Positions 22,755-35,085 of a stretch of 64,000 bases of DNA are shown here, in pieces. The DNA lies in NCBI GenBank assembly GCA_933228675.1, contig OW121744.1:58299775-58363774 (forward strand), written 5' to 3'. The DNA comes from Stomorhina lunata (taxonomy: Eukaryota > Arthropoda > Insecta > Diptera > Rhiniidae). Both the position numbers and the translations under genes were made by a program. The notes beneath the pieces were generated by a model. That model was not told the origin of the DNA. It saw only the letters and a list, made by a program, of their open reading frames with translations, and made no database searches. The number at the start of each line of letters is the position of its first letter. Positions within the stretch are counted from its first letter, which is position 1.

Positions 22755-24697
22755 AAGTTTCCAAATGTGTGTGAAGTTAAATTTGAAATTTAAAACCCTA
22801 GACACAAACCAATGTTTTTAACAGAGCTCTGTTATGTAGTTAACATAGCTCTGATAAGAACCAAAAATAAAGGGAATACACAAGGAATTCGAATTACCAG
22901 TGAACCAGGCAACTTGAGCGGACAAATGTGGCATCATATTGTAGGAGAGGATGTTATCTATGGATACCCATAGTCAGAATCTATAACAGAGTGAGTTGGT
23001 AGGCGCTGTTAACAGTTTTTTAAAATATCAAATGTGAGATCATGCTAAGGGAGGATCGCCAGTTCCCAGGAAACAAGGCAACGTGGGCGGACAAATGTAG
23101 TATCCGGTTGTAGCTAAGGATGTTTCCTATGAGCTCCTGTAGTCAGAACCTTTAACAGAGCGAGCTGCTAGGAGTTATTAGCATTAAAAAAAAATTTCAT
23201 ATGTGGGACTATGTTAAGGGAGGATTCCAGATTCCTTGGAAACAAGGCAACGTGGGCGGACAAATGAGGTATCGGGGAGTAGCTGAGGATGTTTTCTATA
23301 GGGTTCCATTGTCAGAATATCTAACAGAGCGAGTTGGTAGGAGTTATTGAGATTTTTCAAAAATTTCATATGTGGGACCATGTTAAGGGAGGATTCCAGA
23401 TTCCTTGGAAACAAGGCAACGTGGGCGGACAAATGATGTATCGGGGAGTAGCTGAGGATGTTTTCTATAGGGTTCCATTGTCAGAATATCTAACAGATCG
23501 AGTTGGTAGGAGTTATTGAGATTTTTCAAAAATTTCATATGTGGGACTATGTTAAGGGAGGATTCCTGATTCCTTGGAAACAAGGCAACGTGGGCGGACA
23601 AATGAGGTATCGGGGAGTAGCTGAGGATGTTTTCTATAGGGCTCCATTGTCAGAATATCTTACAGAGCGAGTTGGTAGCAGTTATTGAGATTTTTCAAAA
23701 ATTCCATATGTGGGACTATGTTAAGGGAGGATTCCAGATTCCTTGGAAACAAGGCAACGTGGGCGGACAAATGAGGTATCGGGGAGTAGCTGAGGATGTT
23801 TTCTATAGGGCTCCATTGTCAGAATATCTAACAGAGCGAGTTGGTAGGAGTTATTGAGATTTTTCAAAAATTTCATATGTGGGACTATGTTAAGGGGGGA
23901 TTCCAGATTCCTTGGAAACAAGGCAACGTGGGGGGACAAATGAGGTATCGAGGAGTAGCTCAGGATGTTTTCTATAGGGTTCCGTTGTCAGAACATCTAA
24001 CAGAGCGAGTTGGTAGGAGTTATTGAGAATTTTCAAAAATATCATATGTGGGACTATGTTAAGGGAGGATTCCAGATTCCTTGGAAACAAGGCAACGTAG
24101 GCTACTCCCCGATACCTCATTTGTCCCCCCACGTTGCCTTGTTTCCTATAGAAAACATCCTCAGCTACTCCCCGATACCTCATTTGTCCGCCCACGTTGC
24201 CTTGTTTCCAAGGAATCTGGAATCCTCCCTTAACATAGTCCCACATATGAAATTTTTGTTTAAAATGCTAATAACTCCTAGCAACTCGCTCTGTTAAAGG
24301 TTCTGACTACAGGAGCTCATAGGAAACATCCTTAGCTACAACCTGATACTACATTTGTCCGCCCACGTTGCCTTGTTTCCTGGGAACTGGCGATCCTCCC
24401 TTAGCATGATCTCACATTTGATATTTTAAAAAACTGTTAACAGCGCCTACCAACTCACTCTGTTATAGATTCTGACTATGGGTATCCATAGATAACATCC
24501 TCTCCTACAATCTGATGCCCCATTTGTCCGCCCAAGTTGCCTGGTTCACTGGTAATTCGAATTCCTTGTGTATTCCCTTTATTTTTGGTTCTTAACAGAG
24601 CTATGTTAACTACATAACAGAGCTCTGTTAAAAACATTGGTTTGTATCTAGGGTTTTAAATTTCAAATTTAACTTCACACACATAGTTTCCAAAACA
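22755..24697. mobile_element. Foldback element with 169-bp internal tandem repeats
   Basis: The left arm begins TGTGTGTGAAGTTAAATTTG and its reverse complement ends the right arm. The arms stay paired through AACAGAGCTCTG, GGAATTCGAATTACCAGTGA, AACAAGGCAACGTGGGCGGA and other blocks for at least 500 bases each. Between them the left-arm sequence is amplified in a tandem series of 169 bp. Long inverted arms built of repeats with no gene fit the foldback class. It sits inside the mariner at 21567-24762. Confidence 0.8.
23215..24100. repeat. 169-bp tandem repeats, about five copies
   Basis: The block AAGGGAGGATTCCAGATTCC starts at about 23215 and recurs every 169 bases, ending in a partial copy near 24062. 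Each unit includes CAAGGCAACGTGGGCGGACA and TATCGGGGAGTAGCTGAGGA. Because 169 is not a multiple of three, the serial open frames seen on both strands are artefacts. Confidence 0.85.
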
Positions 24698-24764
24698 CTT
24701 AACTTTTTTCTGTTTGTACCACGCTTTTTGTGCTAGGCTAAGGAGTTTCCGAACCGTTCTCGTA

Positions 24765-24965
24765 TGATGGTCTAAGTATAAGACTAAAGTCTGAATTTAA
24801 GACTGAAGTATTAAAGCCTGTTGTTTTGTAGTCTAATAATAAGTCGGTAGTCCGAGCATAAGTCTACAGATTAAGTATAAGGCCGTAGTCTGGTTATAAG
24901 ATCAAATTCTGGTTATAGGGCGTAAACCCAAAGTAGACGACTGTGATCTAAGTGTAGGATGTTTG
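24765..24965. repeat. Degenerate GTCTAAGTATAAG repeat tract
   Basis: Loose repetition of blocks such as GTCTAAGTATAAGACTAAAG, AGTCTAATAATAAG, CATAAGTCTACAG and AAGTATAAGGCC. It may be an old minisatellite. Confidence 0.5.
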
Positions 24966-26027
24966 TCCGATGCTATGTCGTAGCTTGTATTTATTAGTGG
25001 TTTACCACTAATTGGAGGAGAACTATAGTAAAGTGCAAATTGTATGTGTGCCACTGAAAAATGTACAAAAAGTTTCACCACAGAGTTTGGCAATAAAATT
25101 GATTTGTTAATATATTGGCTACAAATAAAAAAGCAAATAAATTTACAACTTATAAACAAAATAACAACTACATTATTATACACTTGCAATTGTATTTATA
25201 ACTCACTTCCAATTCATACCAAATTCGCAAAAACTGAAAACGAAACCAAAACTTTTTTAAGAATATTTTTTACTAAATTACACTTTTTGAAAAGTTTTCA
25301 AGCAATTTTTATTTATTCACATAAATTTTGTTCCCAAAAAGATAGTTTTATGGCCAAATCTTTTTTTGCCAGAGGTAAAGAAAGCGTAATTTTGTATCCC
25401 TTAAGTGCAATTTGTAATTATTCAAAATCATCGTTAAGAAATTTTATAAAAAGCTGCTAGTCTTCTAGAGGATAAGTAAATACGTTATAAATGTATGTGA
25501 ATCTTTTATGTATTAAGCAAAAAATATTTATGTTCTTTTTGTAAAACTCAAATGCTCTATCTAATGTTTCAACATTTTAAGTTTAAGGGATATTTATGTC
25601 TCTGTTTGAGAATTGATGACATTTTCCAAAACAATTACATTCAAATTCCCAACCAACAAAAAACATTCGTTTGTTCATATGTTGAAATACGCATATATTA
25701 GATAGAATTCACTTACGCACTCGTGTGTTGAATCCAAATAAAACAGCCTTTGAAATATTGGACTCACTGTGAGTGGTTGTAAATCACCCAAGGTTTAAAT
25801 ACAAGTTACATCAATTTAAGAGGATGAGATAAATTAAATGCATGTGAGAACGTGAGATTTGAAAAAGAAATAATTGTTTGTACTTATTGTTTATTTTGGT
25901 AGTTAAGATTTCTGGAATTATATAAAATTTTGAGATTTTTATATACAGGTAATTATCGAAACATATATATTTTCTTATTTAACAAAAATATAAAAAAACT
26001 ACTAAATGACAGATGGGCAAATCCTGC
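24966..26027. other. Spacer with no recognisable gene
   Basis: AT-rich sequence. A 138-codon open frame at 25044-25460 has no recognisable motif and runs through AT-rich DNA, so it is not annotated. Probable intron. Confidence 0.4.
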
Positions 26028-27032
26028 GTGACGGACGATACATTTGTACGGATTTTGTTGTACTTAAATGAAACCCATTGTCGTTTTACATGATATATCT
26101 TTGCACAGATTTCAGAGAATATTAACCCATCGATTGTATCACCGAATGGCATTTGTTAATTTACATATTTATTTTCGAGAAAAAAGATATCCGCTTTTAA
26201 AGTGCTGTGACGGACGCTACAAAAAATGGAAGTGACTTCTTTTCAACACGTGTTTCTGTATTTTTCATCAAATCGGTCATAGTAATAAAAAAAATGCAAA
26301 TACATTGAAGATAGAGGAAAATCAGAGGATTACAAAATAGCTTTTATGAAATATTTTAAAGTTTCCAGTTTCACCAAAAATCCATAAATTAACTGTTGCG
26401 GACGCTACGTGACAGACGATACAGTTTTTACTTGAATGTTTTTTATTAGGAAAAATTCATATTTCATATTTTTTTAATTATGAAATAAATCAGTGAAAAT
26501 AATGTTGTTATTTGTTCTCGAATTTCAACTCCTCTTTATTTTCGGTTAAAAATGTGATTTTTGCACACAAGATAACATTTCACAAAACGGCAACATAAAT
26601 ATATTTATTAAAAGTTTTACACTTTTTACATCTTATTTTTTGTCCCAAAAATGCAGCGGCTGTTAGAGTGTCCCAAAAATCAAAAAAAAAATTCAAAAGC
26701 ATCAAATTTGCCCCACTGTATGTTTTTTTAACACCGAATTCCTTAAATTTAATTTGTGTATATAGACAGTGTTAATGCTTTATGAACAAGACATACATGT
26801 GTTCGTAAATTTTGTATTTAATAAATATAATTTTGAAAAAATATATACTGTGACGGACGCTACACACTTTCCTTCACATATTATTTTGTAAAATGCTATA
26901 TAAACATCTTTATATTATTTAATGATAGGCATACTATAAGTTCTCTTTACGAACCAAGTTCAGTTGGAGAAAAAAGAAAAATTACACTAGCCAAACTAAA
27001 AAAAAAAACGTTATTTCTGTGACGGACGCTAC
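26028..27032 (+). repeat. Scattered GTGACGGACGCTAC motif copies
   Basis: The 14-mer GTGACGGACGCTAC, or a one- to two-base variant, occurs near 26029, 26207, 26398-26420 (two variants back to back), 26850 and 27019, all in the same orientation, in otherwise unrelated AT-rich sequence. The arrangement resembles transposase- or regulator-binding repeats inside a non-autonomous element. Clear termini were not found. Confidence 0.55.
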
Positions 27033-27648
27033 ACACTGTGAGCACTTTTTTACTTGACGTTATTTATGTAACTCCAATTGCTTTTGATGGGGTCTTTTAC
27101 ATCTAATTGTATAAAATTAAGCAGACTTTGGGCCCCTACTAAAATTTGATACCTAAATGAATGTTTTTGCGATTGTTATGAAATTTTAAAAAACCAATTA
27201 AAAAAAAAAAGTATAAAAATTCGAGATGGGTGCAAATAAAGACCTGCCATTCACGAAGAGAGCAATCAAAAATTGTATCCATTATATATTCTAAAGGAAC
27301 AATATATGGTAAATTTTCCCATAAGTACAAACACGCGATTTTGACAGTTTTAAAATTTTGTCTTGGTTTAAAGTTTTTTCGGATTTGCCCATATACAAAA
27401 ATTTTTCATTTGAATTATACACAGAAAATTGCAACTTTTAAAAGGCGATAACTTCAAAATTCCACCTACCAGCGCCAAACGCTTTTGGGGTTTCAACAAA
27501 CAAGTCTAGTGCTTTCATTTGGAATAGGACTTTTTTTTTTGATCCCAGACCATCACCCTCAAAATGTGTCAAGTGTAATTAGTGAAAAGTTATGATTATA
27601 CCTTTTCTAAATATTTAATATTAATCTTATATTCTTAAACGAGCAATA

Positions 27649-27652
<4 letters not shown>
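27033..27652. other. Spacer with no recognisable feature
   Basis: AT-rich sequence between the GACGGACGCTAC region and the Helitron-like element. No credible gene or RNA was seen. Confidence 0.35.

Positions 27653-27724
<72 letters not shown>
27653..27724. repeat. (TA)n microsatellite
   Basis: About 70 bases of uninterrupted TA at the 5' side of the Helitron-like element. It may be an expansion within that element's 5' end. Confidence 0.9.
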
Positions 27725-27729
<5 letters not shown>

Positions 27730-28339
27730 GCTATCTCGAAAACGGCTCTAACGATTTTGATAAAATTTGGACAGTAGGTATTTTTTTGATGTATAGGTCG
27801 AAGAAGAAGGGACTTTTGGAACTTTTACCTCTAAGAGGGTAAAAACGGGTAAAAAGGGGAAAAAATCGAAAACGCTATGTCTCCTAAAGTAATAGGTATA
27901 GAAACAAAATTAAAATTACGTTTTAAACAGCTTTGAAAATAAGCGGACAGGTGTTTGGTACTTTTTTGAAACTATGTCCGATAGGGGGTAAAAATAGTTT
28001 TTTTTGGCACCTCTTTAACCCACTCTTATATTTTAAACTAAAGAATATAGAAAGAAACTTGGTACTGCAATCAATAGATGTAAAAAAAACATGAAACACG
28101 TATTTGGTACTTTTTTGATTTTGGAGCCAAAATGGGTAAAAAAGGGATAAAATGATAACTTAACATCTCCAAATTATACATTATGTTAAATGCGTTTTAA
28201 AAAAATGTACCGAATTCAATTGGCACCAAAAAAGTACCAAATATACATATGGAACTTTTAGAAATTAGGGAATAAAAAGGGGGAAAAATTAGTATTATTT
28301 TAAACAAATGAATGTTTGTCTGTATGTATGTTCTTTATA

Positions 28340-28990
28340 GAATAGTAAACTGTGAATTTGATTGTGTTATGCTCTTTAGCGAAGATGTTGCGGATAAGCC
28401 GGCGAAGGTTTTAAAGTTGATAAGACTAATTTCCAACAGATGGCGCCACTGAAAATTACTAAAAATTAATTAAATCGTAAACTGTACATTTGATCATGCT
28501 ATGATCTTTAGCAAAGTTGTAGCGCATGAGCCGACGAAGGCTTTTTAGTTGGTATGAATAATTTCCGACAGGTGGCGCTACAGAAACTTACTCAAAGTCA
28601 ATTTAATCGTAATCTGTACATTTAATCATGCTACAATCTTTAGCAAAGTTGTTGCACATGAGCCGACGAAGGTTTCTTAGTTGGTATGAAGAAATTTCGA
28701 CAGGTGGCGCTACTGAAATTTACTCAAAGTCAATTTAATCGTATGCTGTACATTTAATCATGCTATAATCTTCAGCAAAGTTGTTACGGATAAGCCGAAG
28801 AAGGTTTATGAATAAGCAAAGTCCGAAAGGTGGCGCCACAGAAAACTACTCAAAATGAATTAAATCGTAAACTGTGCATTTGATCAGACTATAATCTTTA
28901 GCAAAGTTGTTGCGCATGAGTCGACAGAGGTTTCTGTTGATATGAATAATTTCCAAAATTATTCAAAATGAGTTAAACTGTAAACTATGC
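28340..28990 (+). repeat. Approximately 130-bp tandem units inside Helitron-like copy A
   Basis: Units begin AATCGTAAACTGTACATTTG (with variants) near 28345, 28472, 28606, 28736 and 28862. Each contains ATGAGCCGACGAAGG and GGTGGCGC blocks. Confidence 0.75.
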
Positions 28991-29170
28991 AAACTATGTG
29001 TTGGTCGGACAAAATAAATCAAATAATTCAAAATTAACTGAATATTTCTACAATGTCTTTCCTCTAAATTTATTTTAGCACTTTATAATATAAAATATAT
29101 AAAAACTTTAAAATTTTCCTCAAAATGCTTATCATAAAGCTCCGAGCAAGGCTCGGTCTACCAGGTACTA

Positions 29171-30320
29171 TTTCTAATAACAAATTTTTCTGATACTTTT
29201 AAGAATCTGAAGAATGTAAAATGTATTTATTTAATACTTTTATACCGATACTTTTACATTAATATTTAAAAATATAAACAATTGTTCATTTTCAATCTTT
29301 ATTAGTGGAACATATTGATAATATTTGCCAAAGAATATCCCAATATTTTTATATCCTGTATCGTAATTCAGTTTAAACGAGTACATTTGTATGAATGAGT
29401 AAATGTATGAATGATACATGTTCCATAAAGATACGTTCGCCACTTTTTTTATGTCATACAATTCATTCCCATTTACTCGTACATAAAAACAAAAACAACT
29501 ACAAAAACGAACAACAAAAGTTTACAATAAAAGACCAACCAATTGACTTTTGTACAAGTTACGAGCTTTTAAAACAACAAAAACAGAAAAAAGTTGAATA
29601 AAAAAAGAAGAAAAATTGGTTTAAAATCATTGCCAACGTGTAGTTTATGATCCTTAAAGTGTGTATGAGTTGGAATGAATGAATGAGTTTGTGGGTTTGG
29701 TTAGTTGTTCGTTTGCGACCGACAGATAAAAATGAATGTATGGTCGGACGGATGGATGGATGGGAAGGAAAGGATATATGAAATTGTCGCGTGTTTTATT
29801 ACTTTTGGCTTGTAATCATTGAAATTAAACGCTTATTACAAAGTGTACAACAACATTTTTGTATCAACTTTTTACATATATTTTTTATAAATATTTTTTA
29901 TATTTTTTATTCTATTTGTTGTAGTTGGTTTTTGTGTTTTTAACTTAATATTTAATAGTGATTTTTTCTAGGATATTTCTGTCTGAAGTGAAATAGAGAG
30001 AGAATTTCTTGCTTATTGTCATAATAAAATATTGTTATTTTTAAGTTTTATTACCAAACTAATTTGTCATGTCCCCTTTTGTAGAAAAATAACTTATAAG
30101 TTATTTATATACTCATCTAAATGTTAATGAATCGTTATATCGTTATTATATTCCTAATGGTTATTTTGGAAAAAGAAATTATTTTAAAGAAAAAGTTTTA
30201 AGAGTCAATTACCAAAAAATAAAAAAGAAAATTATTAAAATATGCGTAGAACTAGAACGAGTGTGGCTTTTTATATTTAGGGAAAAAGTTTAAGGAAAAC
30301 AAATAAATATTAAAACTTTT
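29171..30320. other. Spacer, probable intron, with small microsatellites
   Basis: Short GAAT and GGAT runs occur near 29675-29770. No exon, RNA or transposon was recognised. Confidence 0.4.
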
Positions 30321-33300
30321 TAATCGAAATATTTTCTATAGAAAAATATTTCTAACGAAAATTTTTCTATAGAAAAATATTTCTATAGAAATATATTTCT
30401 AACGAAAATTTTTCTATAGAAAAATATTTCTAACGAAAATTTTTCTATAGAAAAATATTTCTATCGAAAATTTTTCTATAGAAAAATATTTCTAACGAAA
30501 ATTTTTCTATAGAAAAATATTTCTAACAAAAATTTTTCTATAGAAAAATATTTCTAACGAAAATTTTTCTATAGAAAAATATTTCTAACGAAAATTTTTC
30601 TATAGAAAAATATTTCTAACGGAAAATTTTTCTATAGAAAAATATTTCTAACGAAAATTTTTCTATAGAAAAATATTTCTAACGAAAATTTTTCTATAGA
30701 AAAATATTTCTAACGAAAATTTTTCTATAGAAAAATATTTCTAACGAAAATTTTTCTATAGAAAAATATTTCTAACGAAAATTTTTCTATAGAAAAATAT
30801 TTCTAACGAAAATTTTTCTATAGAAAAATATTTCTAACGAAAATTTTTCTATAGAAAAATATTTCTAACGAAAATTTTTCTATAGAAAAATATTTCTAAC
30901 GAAAATTTTTCTATAGAAAAATATTTCTAACGAAAATTTTTCTATAGAAAAATATTTCTAACGAAAATTTTTCTATAGAAAAATATTTCTAACGAAAATT
31001 TTTCTATAGAAAAATATTTCTAACGAAAATTTTTCTATAGAAAAATATTTCTAACGAAAATTTTTCTATAGAAAAATATTTCTAACGAAAATTTTTCTAT
31101 AGAAAAATATTTCTAACGAAAATTTTTCTATAGAAAAATATTTCTAACGAAAATTTTTCTATAGAAAAATATTTCTAACGAAAATTTTTCTATAGAAAAA
31201 TATTTCTAACGAAAATTTTTCTATAGAAAAATATTTCTAACGAAAATTTTTCTATAGAAAAATATTTCTAACGAAAATTTTTCTATAGAAAAATATTTCT
31301 AACAAAAATTTTTCTATAGAAAAATATTTCTAACGAAAATTTTTCTATAGAAAAATATTTCTAACGAAAATTTTTCTATAGAAAAATATTTCTAACGAAA
31401 ATTTTTCTATAGAAAAATATTTCTAACGAAAATTTTTCTATAGAAAAATATTTCTATCGAAAATTTTTCTATAGAAAAATTTTTCTATAGAAAAATATTT
31501 CTAACGAAAATTTTTCTATAGAAAAATATTTCTTACGAAAATTTTTCTATAGAAAAATATTTCTAACGAAAATTTTTCTATAGAAAAATATTTCTAACGA
31601 AAATTTTTCTATAGAAAAATATTTCTAACGAAAATTTTTCTATAGAAAAATATTTCTAACGAAAATTTTTCTATAGAAAAATATTTCTAACGAAAATTTT
31701 TCTATAGAAAAATATTTCTAACGAAAATTTTTCTATAGAAAAATATTTCTAACGAAAATTTTTCTATAGAAAAATATTTCTAACGAAAATTTTTCTATAG
31801 AAAAATATTTCTAACGAAAATTTTTCTATAGAAAAATATTTCTAACGAAAATTTTTCTATAGAAAAATATTTCTAACGAAAATTTTTCTATAGAAAAATA
31901 TTTCTAACGAAAATTTTTCTATAGAAAAATATTTCTAACGAAAATTTTTCTATAGAAAAATATTTCTAACGAAAATTTTTCTATAGAAAAATATTTCTAA
32001 CGAAAATTTTTCTATAGAAAAATATTTCTAACGAAAATTTTTCTATAGAAAAATATTTCTAACGAAAATTTTTCTATAGAAAAATATTTCTAACGAAAAT
32101 TTTTCTATAGAAAAATATTTCTAACGAAAATTTTTCTATAGAAAAATATTTCTAACGAAAATTTTTCTATAGAAAAATATTTCTAACGAAAATTTTTCTA
32201 TAGAAAAATATTTCTAACGAAAATTTTTCTATAGAAAAATATTTCTAACGAAAATTTTTCTATAGAAAAATATTTCTAACGAAAATTTTTCTATAGAAAA
32301 ATATTTCTAACGAAAATTTTTCTATAGAAAAATATTTCTAACGAAAATTTTTCTATAGAAAAATATTTCTAACGAAAATTTTTCTATAGAAAAATATTTC
32401 TAACGAAAATTTTTCTATAGAAAAATATTTCTAACGAAAATTTTTCTATAGAAAAATATTTCTAACGAAAATTTTTCTATAGAAAAATATTTCTAACGAA
32501 AATTTTTCTATAGAAAAATATTTCTAACGAAAATTTTTCTATAGAAAAATATTTCTAACAAAAATTTTTCTATAGAAAAATATTTCTAACGAAAATTTTT
32601 CTATAGAAAAATATTTCTAACGAAAATTTTTCTATAGAAAAATATTTCTAACGAAAATTTTTCTATAGAAAAATATTTCTAACGAAAATTTTTCTATAGA
32701 AAAATATTTCTATCGAAAATTTTTCTATAGAAAAATTTTTCTATAGAAAAATATTTCTAACGAAAATTTTTCTATAGAAAAATATTTCTTACGAAAATTT
32801 TTCTATAGAAAAATATTTCTAACGAAAATTTTTCTATAGAAAAATATTTCTAACGAAAATTTTTCTATAGAAAAATATTTCTAACGAAAATTTTTCTATA
32901 GAAAAATATTTCTAACGAAAATTTTTCTATAGAAAAATATTTCTAACGAAAATTTTTCTATAGAAAAATATTTCTAACGAAAATTTTTCTATAGAAAAAT
33001 ATTTCTAACGAAAATTTTTCTATAGAAAAATATTTCTAACGAAAATTTTTCTATAGAAAAATATTTCTAACGAAAATTTTTCTATAGAAAAATATTTCTA
33101 ACGAAAATTTTTCTATAGAAAAATATTTCTAACGAAAATTTTTCTATAGAAAAATATTTCTAACGAAAATTTTTCTATAGAAAAATATTTCTAACGAAAA
33201 TTTTTCTATAGAAAAATATTTCTAACGAAAATTTTTCTATAGAAAAATATTTCTAACGAAAATTTTTCTATAGAAAAATATTTCTAACGAAAATTTTTCT

Positions 33301-34487
33301 ATAGAAAAATATTTCTAACGAAAATTTTTCTATAGAAAAATATTTCTAACGAAAATTTTTCTATAGAAAAATATTTCTAACGAAAATTTTTCTATAGAAA
33401 AATATTTCTAACGAAAATTTTTCTATAGAAAAATATTTCTAACGAAAATTTTTCTATAGAAAAATATTTCTAACGAAAATTTTTCTATAGAAAAATATTT
33501 CTAACAAAAATTTTTCTATAGAAAAATATTTCTAACGAAAATTTTTCTATAGAAAAATATTTCTAACGAAAATTTTTCTATAGAAAAATATTTCTAACGA
33601 AAATTTTTCTATAGAAAAATATTTCTATCGAAAATTTTTCTATAGAAAAATATTTCTAACGAAAATTTTTCTATAGAAAAATATTTCTAACGAAAATTTT
33701 TCTATAGAAAAATATTTCTAACGAAAATTTTTCTATAGAAAAATATTTCTAACGAAAATTTTTCTATAGAAAAATATTTCTAACGAAAATTTTTCTATAG
33801 AAAAATATTTCTAACGAAAATTTTTCTATAGAAAAATATTTCTAACGAAAATTTTTCTATAGAAAAATATTTCTTACGAAAATTTTTCTATAGAAAAATA
33901 TTTCTTACGAAAATTTTTCTATAGAAAAATATTTCTAACGAAAATTTTTCTATAGAAAAATATTTCTAACGAAAATTTTTCTATAGAAAAATATTTCTAA
34001 CGAAAATTTTTCTATAGAAAAATATTTCTAACGAAAATTTTTCTATAGAAAAATATTTCTAACGAAAATTTTTCTATAGAAAAATATTTCTAACGAAAAT
34101 TTTTCTATAGAAAAATATTTCTAACGAAAATTTTTCTATAGAAAAATATTTCTAACGAAAATTTTTCTATAGAAAAATATTTCTAACGAAAATTTTTCTA
34201 TAGAAAAATATTTCTAACGAAAATTTTTCTATAGAAAAATATTTCTAACGAAAATTTTTCTATAGAAAAATATTTCTAACGAAAATTTTTCTATAGAAAA
34301 ATATTTCTAACGAAAATTTTTCTATAGAAAAATATTTCTAACGAAAATTTTTCTTTAGAAAAATATTTCTAACGAAAATTTTTCTATAGAAAAATATTTC
34401 TAACGAAAATTTTTCTATAGAAAAATATTTCTAACGAAAATTTTTCTATAGAAAAATTTTTCTATAGAAAAATATTTCTATCTATTG
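30321..34487. repeat. Tandem array 2, 31-bp unit, about 134 copies
   Basis: Near-perfect copies of a 31-bp unit made of ATTTCTAACGAAAATTTTTC followed by TATAGAAAAAT. Rare variants (AACAAAAAT, TCTATCG, TCTTACG, and a shortened unit TAGAAAAATTTTTCTATAG) mark a duplicated block: the run AACAAAAAT to TATCG occurs at 31301-31455 and again at 32557-32711, a shift of 1256 bp. It has no coding capacity. Confidence 0.95.
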
Positions 34488-35085
34488 AGAAAAAAAGCCG
34501 AAACTTTTCGAATTTAATTCTTGAAATGATTTTTTTAATTTTAAAATAAATAATAACCTGACACGAAAAATATTACACTTAAATAACTAACAACGAAAAG
34601 AAACATCAATTAAAACCATAATTTTACATAGTAAACATCATGTCAAACTCAACTAAAAACAATAATTAACCAAAAGAAATACTATTTAATCCTCTTTTTT
34701 ACAATAAATAAAAAGAATTAACGAAAAAAGGAACTTGTGGCAACCGAACCGGATTTAGTGCTACAGAAGTAAGCAAACAGGAAAGGGAAGTGAAGTAAAA
34801 GAAAAATTAATGAACTTTTAGACTAAAATTTATAAAAATGCATTTTACTATGAAATACGATTAAAGCCAGAAAATGACAGTAAAATAAAGAAAAACGTTT
34901 AAGAATACCAGAGAAAATTTACATACAAAAGAACAAAATCGTTATAGAAATTCTGTTGATATTTAAAAGTAAGGAAAGCCCAATTGGAAATTGAGAAATG
35001 GAAGGCAATTTTATCAAGATTCGCGGTTATTTAAGTAATTTTCTAAAAAGCCCTAACTTATGCCTAAAAAATATATTTATCAATT
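34488..35085. other. Spacer between tandem arrays 2 and 3
   Basis: AT-rich, non-repetitive sequence with no recognisable exon or RNA. Confidence 0.4.

Larger units (their letters stand above)
21567..24762 (-). mobile_element. mariner (DD34D type) split by a foldback element
   Basis: Ends CGAGGGCGGTTCGGAAACTT and AGTTTCCGAACCGTTCTCG are inverted, with TA outside both (21565-21566 and 24763-24764). The match continues inward through CTTAGCCTA/TAGGCTAAG. The transposase occupies 21720-22654 on the minus strand. Roughly 1.94 kb between the gene start and the right terminus is a later insertion. Confidence 0.85.
27653..29170 (+). mobile_element. Helitron-like element, copy A
   Basis: The 5' region reads ATGGCTATCTCGAAAACGGC then TCTAACGATTTTGATAAAA. 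The 3' end has the hairpin CCGAGC-AAG-GCTCGG followed by TCTACCAGGTACTA. A short GC-rich hairpin just before a CTA terminus, no inverted ends and no target duplication fit non-autonomous Helitrons. The middle holds about five tandem units of roughly 130 bp containing GTAAACTGTACATTTGATCA, AGCAAAGTTGT and GACAGGTGGCGC. No Rep/helicase gene is present. Relatives are at 47965, 56837 and 61410. Confidence 0.7.

Noticed and set aside
23214..24297. Serial 61-118 codon frames on both strands in the foldback element
   Set aside because: They repeat every 169 bases, read the same DNA on both strands and have no family similarity; they are products of the tandem repeat.
25044..25460. 138-codon plus-strand open frame
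   Set aside because: No recognisable domain, AT-driven composition, and no splice or promoter context; probably chance.
27026..27040. CACTGTG after the last GACGGACGCTAC motif as a heptamer end
   Set aside because: There is no inverted partner and no arm blocks like those at 12186 or 5779; a 7-mer match alone is expected by chance.
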